Part shown: piece by piece, positions 1-4,728 of the stretch
Numbering within the stretch: position 1 is the first letter of the stretch
Layout of the letters: the number at the start of each line of letters is the position of its first letter
Notes under the pieces: model-generated
The model's database searches: none
What the model saw: only the letters and a program-made list of their open reading frames with translations
What the model was told of the DNA's origin: nothing
Position numbers and translations under genes: made by a program
Source of the DNA: Acetobacteraceae bacterium
GTDB lineage: Bacteria; Pseudomonadota; Alphaproteobacteria; Acetobacterales; Acetobacteraceae
Direction of reading: 5' to 3'
Length of the DNA stretch: 5,182 nt
Assembly (NCBI GenBank): GCA_027311485.1
Contig: DAICYU010000333.1
Location: 1-5,182, forward strand

Positions 1-93
1 TTCGCTGGCAGTCTTGTCGTCGTTAAGAACGAAGCTGAATCTGCCCGAAATCATGTAGCGTTTTCGGTTCGTCGACCGTGGCCGTTCAGAAGG

Positions 94-117
94 CTACTGG
101 TTGCTGATGACCAGTAG
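94..117 (-). terminator. Stem-loop just downstream of the antitoxin gene
   Basis: A perfect 8-bp inverted repeat, CTACTGGT (94-101) and ACCAGTAG (110-117), encloses an 8-base loop. It begins 27 bases past the antitoxin stop on the minus strand, so it could end the toxin-antitoxin transcript or protect its 3' end. No T-tract follows the stem on either strand, so it is not a classic intrinsic terminator. It could equally be part of an old mobile or repeated element whose other end lies outside the window. Confidence 0.35.
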
Positions 118-144
118 GGACAACGGATGCGATCACGGTGTCTG

Positions 145-462
145 TCAGGCGACCATGCCCAGCCCATGCCGAGCGACGAGAGAGAGAAGCTTGAGGGAAG
201 CGCCTTGAGGATGCTTCTCGCCCCGTTCCCATTGGCTAACGAGACTGGTCGTGACGTTGAGGTAGCGCGCGAACACGGCCTGACTCGCGCCCTCCCGTTC
301 CCTTAGAGCGCGGATTTCATCCGGCTGCAGCGGCCGTACCGGGGTCAGGCACGCCGCATCGAATTGGCGCATGGTCTGCTTGCCCATGATGCCGGCGGCG
401 TGAAGTCCCTCAGCCGTCTCGTGGATCGATGCCATCACCGGACTGCGGTACTGCTTATGCAT
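145..462 (-). CDS. HTH-type antitoxin of a type II toxin-antitoxin system (HigA/COG2944-like)
   Basis: This 105-residue protein is the probable antitoxin and autorepressor of the toxin encoded just upstream. The N-terminal ~40 residues lead to the segment FDAACLTPVRPL (34-45), typical of this antitoxin family. An XRE/Cro-type helix-turn-helix follows at about 47-82: EIRALRERE, then SQAVFARYLNV, then a recognition helix around TTSLVSQWERG (71-81). The C-terminus ASLKLLSLVARHGL (88-101) is also family-like. The ATG at 462 is chosen because a perfect Shine-Dalgarno lies 6 bases upstream. The start overlaps the toxin stop by 8 bp, so translation is probably coupled. By analogy with HigBA systems the protein would bind the toxin and repress the shared promoter; the palindrome at 880-896 is a candidate site. 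The family call is based on recognised motifs; the partnership is inferred from gene order and overlap. Confidence 0.9.
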   Translation of the reverse strand: MHKQYRSPVMASIHETAEGLHAAGIMGKQTMRQFDAACLTPVRPLQPDEIRALREREGASQAVFARYLNVTTSLVSQWERGEKHPQGASLKLLSLVARHGLGMVA

Positions 463-829
463 CGCCAGTCACCTCCGTCAGCGTTCCATTCGCCATCGCT
501 TCTGTGAGCGCCTCATCGTCGTAAGCCAGCATCACCTCCGCCAACATCCTAAAAGCGGCCAATTCGTCTTCACGGATATTATCCTGCTCGTTCTTGGCAA
601 AGCCGTGGACGAAGAAGGCCCGCGTTTCTGTTCGGAACAGGATGATCGTGCGGAAGCCGCCTGACTTTCCCGATCCAGCCCGGGCTATGCGCTGCTTGAT
701 AACTCCGCCGCCCAGATCCGCGTCAATCAATCCCTTCTCCGCCCGCTCGATTGCTTCGCGCAAAGCCGCATCCTTGATCCCAGCCTTACGGGCGAACCTG
801 ACAAACGGCTTGTTCTCGTATATCCACAC
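455..829 (-). CDS. RelE/HigB-like toxin of a type II toxin-antitoxin system (PF06296 type)
   Basis: This is the probable toxin of the module. RelE/HigB-superfamily toxins generally act as ribosome-associated mRNA endonucleases; that activity is inferred for this gene. Counting from the GTG at 829, the product has 124 residues. Family hallmarks are the N-terminal strand WIYENKPFVRFARKAGI, the block DLGGGVIKQRIARAGSGKSGG followed by FRTIILF, and the C-terminal core FFVHGFAKNEQDNI. A helical tail with LAEVMLAYDDEAL follows. The length is normal and no frameshift or internal stop is seen. The start is uncertain. GTG at 829 has GAGGG 3 bases upstream and matches the usual short N-terminus of the family. 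GTG at 844 would add five residues (MQRGR) but has no properly spaced ribosome site. The toxin comes first and its stop overlaps the antitoxin start, the order typical of HigBA modules. Its region is lower in GC than the genes to the right, suggesting acquisition. Confidence 0.9.
   Translation of the reverse strand: MWIYENKPFVRFARKAGIKDAALREAIERAEKGLIDADLGGGVIKQRIARAGSGKSGGFRTIILFRTETRAFFVHGFAKNEQDNIREDELAAFRMLAEVMLAYDDEALTEAMANGTLTEVTGDA
469..476 (-). promoter_or_regulatory. Perfect Shine-Dalgarno of the antitoxin gene
   Basis: On the minus strand this reads GGAGGTGA, a full match to the anti-Shine-Dalgarno core, 6 bases before the antitoxin ATG. It lies inside the 3' end of the toxin coding sequence. 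It contrasts with the weak site of the toxin and would favour antitoxin synthesis from the shared mRNA. Confidence 0.85.
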
Positions 830-879
830 GCGCCCTCGCTGCACCCTGTTCGAGTGCTTGGAGAGCTATAGCACCCAGT

Positions 880-896
880 GTGATAAAGGCTATCAC
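880..896. promoter_or_regulatory. Candidate operator: perfect 6-bp inverted repeat upstream of the toxin gene
   Basis: GTGATA (880-885) and TATCAC (891-896) are exact reverse complements separated by 5 bases. The centre lies about 59 bases upstream of the preferred toxin start (about 44 bases from the alternative GTG at 844). The position and dyad symmetry suit a dimeric helix-turn-helix repressor, as expected for autoregulation by the downstream antitoxin. A TATAGC hexamer lies nearer the toxin on the minus strand (864-869) and could be a -10 element, but I find no convincing -35 at the right distance. Function is inferred. Confidence 0.45.
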
Positions 897-1083
897 CTCG
901 GCTGATCCGACTGGGGCATCCGCTCACTCAGACAACTTCGTATTAACCGCCTCGTGCAATCCGGTACGCCAGAGCCTTTCGGCACCAACGCAAACAAAAA
1001 TTCCAGGGCAGGTGGAGAGCAGATGCCTCTCGACGCCAGCGGCAAGAGTCATTCATCGAACCGCAGCCAGCACCGAAACCACC

Positions 1084-1111
1084 GGCGGTGGCGCTGTCCA
1101 GCCCCACCGCC
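1084..1111 (-). terminator. Strong hairpin downstream of the ETF-QO gene
   Basis: The arms GGCGGTGG (1084-1091) and CCACCGCC (1104-1111) are perfect reverse complements. Inside them, after one mismatched base pair, GCT (1093-1095) pairs with AGC (1100-1102) around a 4-base loop. The stem is therefore 8+3 bp with one internal mismatch. It starts 18 bases after the oxidoreductase stop on the minus strand and is followed there by GGTGGTTTCGG, which has only three T in a row. It probably marks the 3' end of that transcript, but the weak T-tract leaves intrinsic termination unproven. Confidence 0.5.
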
Positions 1112-1129
1112 ATCCATTCCACCCGCAGC

Positions 1130-2770
1130 CTACATCCCGCCCGGGTAGCTCGGCCCGCCGCCACCTTCGGGCGGCACCCAGTTGATGTTCTGCGTCGGGT
1201 CCTTGATGTCGCACGTCTTGCAGTGCACGCAGTTCTGCGCGTTGATCTGCAGCTTGGGGGCGCCCTCCTCCGCACCGACGATCTCATACACACCGGCCGG
1301 GCAGTAGCGCGTTTCCGGGCTGCGATAGCGGGCCCAGTTCACGTCGATCGCCTTCGCCGGCTGATACAGTTGCAGATGCGCCGGCTGGTTTTCCTCATGG
1401 TTGGTGTTGCTGATGAACACCGATGACAGCCGGTCGAAAGTCAGCACCCCGTCCGGCTTCGGATAGGCGATCCGTGGCGCCTTGTCGGCATCCACCAGCG
1501 TTTCGTTGTCCGGGTGCGGATGATGCAACGTCCACGGCGCCTTGCCGCGCAGCACGTACGTATCCAGCGCGCTGTACGCCAGCCCGCCCCACATGCCGAA
1601 CCGGGCGAACGCCGGCCGCACGTTGCGCACCGCCGACAGCTCCTCCCACACCCAGCTGCTCTGCAGCCGTTCGGCATAGTCGGTCAGCTCCGCCGGCGAC
1701 GCTTCCGAGCCCAGCGCGTCCGCCACCGTCTCGGCGGCCAGCATGCCGGACTTCATCGAGGTATGCGTGCCCTTGATCTTCGGCACGTTCAGGAAGCCGG
1801 CGGCATCGCCGATTAGCAGGCCGCCGGGGAAGCTCAGCTTCGGGATCGACTGCAGCCCGCCTTCGTTCAGCGCCCGCGCGCCATAGGCGATGCGCCGCCC
1901 ACCCTCAAAATGCTTGCGCATCTCTGGATGCGTCTTGAACCGCTGCATCTCGTCGAACGGCGACAGCCAGGGATTGCTGTAATCCAGCCCGATGACGAAC
2001 CCGAAGGAGACCAGGTTGGCGCCGAAATGGTACAGGAACGACCCGCCATAGGTTTTGCGGTCCAGCGGCCATCCCAGGCTGTGTTCGACCAGCCCCGGCT
2101 TGTGATTGGCCGCCGGCACCTCCCACAGCTCCTTGATGCCGATCGCGTAGGTCTGCGGATCGCGCCCATCGCGCAGGTTGAAGCGATGCATCAACTGCTT
2201 TGACAGGGACCCGCGGCACCCCTCGGCGAACAGCGTATAGCGCGCGCGCAGTTCCATGCCGCGCTGGAAGTTGCCGGTTGCCTCGCCGTTCTTGCCGATG
2301 CCCATGTCGCCGGTCGCGATGCCGACGATACGGCCGTCCTCCTCCAGCAGTTCCGTCGCCGCGAAGCCCGGATAGATTTCCACGCCCAGCGCCTCGGCCT
2401 GCTGGCCGAGCCAGCGGACGACGTTGCCGAGGGAGACGATGTAGTTGCCGTGGTTGTGCATCTGCGGCGGCGTGGGCAGCCGGTATGCCTTCGTCTCCGT
2501 CAGGTACAGGAAGCGGTCATCGCTTGCCGGCGTTTCCAGCGGCGCGCCTTTTTCCTTCCAGTCGGGGATCAGCTCATTCAGCGCCCGCGGCTCCAGCACC
2601 GCGCCGGAGAGGGTGTGGGCGCCGATTTCGCCGCCCTTTTCCACCAGGCACACGGCGCAATCCGGTGCAAGCTGCTTCAGCCGGATCGCCGCGGCCAACC
2701 CGGACGGTCCGCCGCCAACGATCACGACATCGAATTCCATTGCCTCCCGCGGGGGCAGTTCCTCCGGCAT
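1130..2770 (-). CDS. Electron transfer flavoprotein-ubiquinone oxidoreductase (ETF-QO)
   Basis: ETF-QO takes electrons from reduced electron transfer flavoprotein, which collects them from acyl-CoA and other dehydrogenases, and passes them to ubiquinone at the inner membrane. From the ATG at 2770 the product has 546 residues, full length for the family. The numbering here counts from an in-frame ATG at 2794. The dinucleotide-binding motif VVIVGGGPSGLAAA is at 23-36, followed by the ETF-QO signature EKGGEIGAHTLSGAVLEPRAL (52-72, read with L at 72). A second FAD contact, LLIGDAAGFLNVPKIKGTH, spans 326-344. The C-terminus has Cys498 in RYCPAGVYE and CxxCxxC at Cys522, 525 and 528, the four ligands of the 4Fe-4S cluster, then DPTQNINWVPPEGG. 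The 2770 start is preferred because AAGGAG lies 6 bases upstream, while ATG 2794 has only a weak GGAAG. The gene is divergent from the chelatase-like gene. No etfAB genes are in the window. Confidence 0.97.
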   Translation of the reverse strand: MPEELPPREAMEFDVVIVGGGPSGLAAAIRLKQLAPDCAVCLVEKGGEIGAHTLSGAVLEPRALNELIPDWKEKGAPLETPASDDRFLYLTETKAYRLPTPPQMHNHGNYIVSLGNVVRWLGQQAEALGVEIYPGFAATELLEEDGRIVGIATGDMGIGKNGEATGNFQRGMELRARYTLFAEGCRGSLSKQLMHRFNLRDGRDPQTYAIGIKELWEVPAANHKPGLVEHSLGWPLDRKTYGGSFLYHFGANLVSFGFVIGLDYSNPWLSPFDEMQRFKTHPEMRKHFEGGRRIAYGARALNEGGLQSIPKLSFPGGLLIGDAAGFLNVPKIKGTHTSMKSGMLAAETVADALGSEASPAELTDYAERLQSSWVWEELSAVRNVRPAFARFGMWGGLAYSALDTYVLRGKAPWTLHHPHPDNETLVDADKAPRIAYPKPDGVLTFDRLSSVFISNTNHEENQPAHLQLYQPAKAIDVNWARYRSPETRYCPAGVYEIVGAEEGAPKLQINAQNCVHCKTCDIKDPTQNINWVPPEGGGGPSYPGGM

Positions 2771-2776
2771 ATCCAA

Positions 2777-2782
2777 CTCCTT
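2777..2782 (-). promoter_or_regulatory. Shine-Dalgarno that decides the ETF-QO start
   Basis: The minus strand reads AAGGAG here, 6 bases before the ATG at 2770. The in-frame ATG at 2794 has no comparable site, so the shorter protein, starting MPEELPPREAMEFD, is favoured. Confidence 0.7.
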
Positions 2783-2875
2783 GCCGCCTGACATGTCTTC
2801 CGTTCAGGCTTATGTGCGCCAGATCATTCTTCGGGGCAAACCGGCAAGGCCTCCCGACCCGATAACAACCTGCCG
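2783..2875. promoter_or_regulatory. Divergent control region between ETF-QO and the chelatase-like gene
   Basis: The two genes are read away from each other, with about 118 bases between the preferred starts, so this stretch should carry promoters for both directions. On the minus strand TTGCCC and CACATA are 17 bases apart; on the plus strand TTCAGG and ATTCTT are 17 apart. Both are poor matches to a sigma-70 consensus. I see no long palindrome or recognisable riboswitch; in particular no cobalamin-box-like structure is evident by eye. Confidence 0.35.
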
Positions 2876-2880
2876 CGGAG
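2876..2880 (+). promoter_or_regulatory. Shine-Dalgarno supporting the TTG start of the chelatase-like gene
   Basis: CGGAG lies 8 bases before the TTG at 2889. No in-frame ATG with a ribosome site occurs between the divergent gene and the first conserved strand, so this site is the main argument for a TTG start. Confidence 0.6.
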
Positions 2881-2888
2881 TAAATTGG

Positions 2889-3617
2889 TTGCCGAAAAAC
2901 GCCGCCTTGCTGTTGATCGGCCATGGATCGAGCCGCTATCCGGGCGCCGGAGACCTGCTGCATCGCCACGCCGACGCGCTGCGCCGGGCCGGGCATTGCG
3001 CCGCGGTCGGCCTGCTGAACGGCAGCCCCTCGGTCGCTGACGCCGTGCAGGCCCTGCCTGCCATCGCCATCCGGGTGGTGCCGTTCTTCATGGAGGATGG
3101 CTACTTCACCCGCGTCGCCATTCCGCGCGCACTCGGCGACAGGCCGGTTCACCTGTGCCCGCCGGTCGGCATCCATCCGGCGATATCGGGAATGATCGAG
3201 CATCAGGCCGCGGCGGCCTGCGCAAGCCTGGGTATCGCCCCTGGCAGCGCCGCCGTGGTGCTGATCGGCCACGGCTCCGCCAGTGCGCCGGGCCGCCGTC
3301 TGGCGCTGCACGACCATGCCACAGCGGTCGCCGCGACGCGACGCTTCGCGCAGGTCGAAACCGCATGCCTGGAAGAGGCGCCGTTCGTCGCCGATATTCT
3401 GCGGCGGCTGCGCGGCTATCCGGTGATTGCGATCGGCTACTTCGCCAACCTGGCGAGCCATGTGCGCGAAGATGTGCCGGCCCTGCTGGATGCCGAACAG
3501 GCCGAGCGTGGCGGTGGAGAGCCGACGGTGCACTTTGTCGGAAATGTTACAGAGAACCCGGCGATGGTTGACATCATTCTTGATCAGGCCGGGTTCAGCG
3601 ATACGGGAGGAGAATAG
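2889..3617 (+). CDS. CbiX/SirB-type sirohydrochlorin chelatase-like protein, two tandem domains
   Basis: The CbiX/SirB family inserts cobalt or iron into sirohydrochlorin during cobalamin or siroheme synthesis. From the TTG at 2889 the product has 242 residues, matching a two-domain class II chelatase, with no signal peptide. Each half opens with the family strand-turn: LLLIGHGSS (7-15, His12) and VVLIGHGSAS (123-132, His128). The second metal-ligand motif, usually GxHVxxDIP, is intact only in the C-terminal half as SHVREDVP (190-197, His191). The matching place in the N-terminal half reads GYFTRVAIP (71-79), with Phe73 for His and Ala77 for Asp. Activity therefore rests on the C-terminal half, or the protein has another role. 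The start is inferred from the ribosome site and family N-terminus; the frame stays open further upstream only as antisense to ETF-QO. An alternative ATG at 2793 lacks a ribosome site. The lactonase gene follows after one base. Whether it serves cobalamin or siroheme cannot be told. Confidence 0.85.
   Translation: MPKNAALLLIGHGSSRYPGAGDLLHRHADALRRAGHCAAVGLLNGSPSVADAVQALPAIAIRVVPFFMEDGYFTRVAIPRALGDRPVHLCPPVGIHPAISGMIEHQAAAACASLGIAPGSAAVVLIGHGSASAPGRRLALHDHATAVAATRRFAQVETACLEEAPFVADILRRLRGYPVIAIGYFANLASHVREDVPALLDAEQAERGGGEPTVHFVGNVTENPAMVDIILDQAGFSDTGGE
3605..3612 (+). promoter_or_regulatory. Shine-Dalgarno of the lactonase gene
   Basis: GGGAGGAG ends 6 bases before the ATG at 3619 and lies within the last codons of the chelatase-like gene. 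It fixes the lactonase start against longer upstream readings of the same frame and suggests translational coupling. Confidence 0.85.
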
Positions 3618-3618
3618 G

Positions 3619-4668
3619 ATGTTTGCGTATGTGGGTGGTTACACCACGCCCGACCGCGACGGACGCGGCAACGGGATCAACGTCTTCCGCATCGATCCCG
3701 TCAGTGGCGCCTGGAACCACGTGCAGCATGTCGGCGGGCTGGACAATCCGTCGTTGTTCACGCTGAACCGGGCGGCGACCCGTCTCTACAGCGTGCACGG
3801 CGGCCGCACCCTGGTCAGCGCCTTTGCGATCGACCCTGCCAGCCGGCACCTGACGCTGCTGAACCAGATGGATTGTCAGGGGAGCAATCCTGTCGATTCG
3901 GCGCTCGACCCAACCGGGCATTTCCTGATCGTGGCGAATTACGGCGCCGGCTCCTGCGCGGTGATGCCGCTGACGGAAGACGGCGCGCTGTCGCCGGTGA
4001 GCCAGCTGGAAATCCTGCCGGGCACGCCGGGCCCGGACCGGGAGCAGCAGGCATCGTCGCATCCGCACGCCGCCATCTTCGATCCGGCGGGACAATTCGT
4101 GATCGTTCCCGACAAGGGCTTCGACCGCACCTTCCTGTTTCGGTTCGAAAATGGCCGCCTGACCCCGGCGGAGCAGGCGTTTTTGCCGGCAGCTCCTGGC
4201 GCCGGACCGCGACATGCCGCCTTTCATCCCTTCCTGCCGGTTTTGTACGTAAACAATGAACTCGATTCGACCGTCAGCGTATTCAATTGGCAGGATGGAA
4301 AGGCGACGGAACGGCAGGTGATTCCAACCCTTCCCCGCGGCCGCACGGAGCCGAATACCACGGCCGAGATTGCGGTCTCGCCGGACGGACGATTCCTCTA
4401 CGTCTCCAACCGCGGCCACGACACCATCGCCCAGTTCGCCATTGCGGCGGACAGCGGATTGCTGAGCATGGCCGGCCATTACCCGACCGGCGGCAAGCGT
4501 CCGCGCTTCTTCGCCCTTGGCCTGGACGGGCGGCATCTCTACGCCGCCAACCAGGATAGTGACGACATCACCGTTTTTCACGTCGATCGGGCAGCCGGCA
4601 GCCTGATACCGACGGGCGTTCGGATCAATGTCGGCAGCCCATCGGCGATCAGCTTCGTCGGTACTTGA
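3619..4668 (+). CDS. Beta-propeller lactonase family protein (YbhE-type 6-phosphogluconolactonase / muconate-cyclase-like)
   Basis: The family (PF10282) includes E. coli Pgl/YbhE, which hydrolyses 6-phosphogluconolactone, and fungal carboxy-cis,cis-muconate cyclase, so the substrate cannot be assigned from sequence. The product has 349 residues, full length for a seven-bladed propeller, with no signal peptide, so it is probably cytoplasmic. Blades are marked by repeats such as FAYVGGYT (2-9), HFLIVANYGAGS (101-112), QFVIVPDKGFD (159-169), PVLYVNNELDSTVSVF (207-222), RFLYVSNRGHDTIAQF (258-273) and RHLYAANQDSDDITVF (305-320). Conserved residues around the presumed active site are present: His148/His150 in SHPHAA, Arg198 in GPRHAAFHP, Glu214 in NNELDST and Arg265 in SNRG, matching the residues discussed for the muconate cyclase. 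ATG 3619 has a strong ribosome site and sits one base after the chelatase-like stop, so the two form an operon. No functional link to tetrapyrrole synthesis is known to me. Confidence 0.92.
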   Translation: MFAYVGGYTTPDRDGRGNGINVFRIDPVSGAWNHVQHVGGLDNPSLFTLNRAATRLYSVHGGRTLVSAFAIDPASRHLTLLNQMDCQGSNPVDSALDPTGHFLIVANYGAGSCAVMPLTEDGALSPVSQLEILPGTPGPDREQQASSHPHAAIFDPAGQFVIVPDKGFDRTFLFRFENGRLTPAEQAFLPAAPGAGPRHAAFHPFLPVLYVNNELDSTVSVFNWQDGKATERQVIPTLPRGRTEPNTTAEIAVSPDGRFLYVSNRGHDTIAQFAIAADSGLLSMAGHYPTGGKRPRFFALGLDGRHLYAANQDSDDITVFHVDRAAGSLIPTGVRINVGSPSAISFVGT

Positions 4669-4676
4669 AACACGGG

Positions 4677-4695
4677 CGGTATCGCGCCGATACTG
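4677..4695 (+). terminator. Short hairpin between the lactonase and histone-like genes
   Basis: GTATCG (4679-4684) and CGATAC (4688-4693) are perfect reverse complements around a 3-base loop, and a G-T and a C-G pair extend the stem to 8. It starts 8 bases after the lactonase stop. The following TGTTGCC is not a proper T-tract. It may be a weak terminator of the chelatase-lactonase operon or a repressor site for the next gene, whose ATG is 33 bases further on. Confidence 0.35.
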
Positions 4696-4728
4696 TTGCC
4701 AATTGTAAACTCAGACGGGAACGACACG

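Larger units (their letters stand above)
830..1129. other. Non-coding stretch between toxin-antitoxin module and ETF-QO gene
   Basis: This holds the presumed toxin-antitoxin promoter and operator at the left end and the hairpin downstream of the oxidoreductase at the right end (1084-1111). Between about 900 and 1080 I see no gene, tRNA or recognisable mobile-element end. Short open frames here are low-complexity shadows with no family resemblance. An A-rich run at 992-1000 reads as TTTTTGTTT on the minus strand, but no good stem precedes it. The composition changes within this stretch from mixed to strongly GC-rich, so a boundary of accessory DNA could lie here. Confidence 0.5.

Noticed and set aside
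1..117. Plus-strand frame open from the window edge to a TAG at 115-117, possibly the tail of a gene.
   Set aside because: Only 38 codons, no recognisable motif, and its end lies inside the stem-loop. An open frame of this length is not unlikely by chance, so I do not annotate it.
594..905. Plus-strand 103-residue frame opposite the toxin gene.
   Set aside because: It is antisense to the strongly conserved toxin motifs and has no recognisable features.
943..1293. Small frames on both strands between the toxin-antitoxin module and ETF-QO.
   Set aside because: They are low-complexity, Arg/Thr/Ser-rich, lack ribosome sites and overlap either the ETF-QO C-terminus or the downstream hairpin.
2445..2888. 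Long in-frame upstream extension of the chelatase-like gene.
   Set aside because: It is antisense to well-conserved ETF-QO sequence, has no family resemblance, and no ribosome site supports its ATG codons. The conserved domain begins right after the TTG at 2889.
2574..3533. Minus-strand open frame of 319 residues across the divergent region and the chelatase-like gene.
   Set aside because: It is the shadow of two real genes on other frames, is Arg/Gly-rich as expected for GC-rich antisense, and contains no recognisable domain.
3595..4581. Minus-strand open frame of 328 residues opposite the lactonase gene.
   Set aside because: The plus strand encodes clear beta-propeller blades with conserved residues. 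The reverse frame is a composition effect of GC-rich codons.
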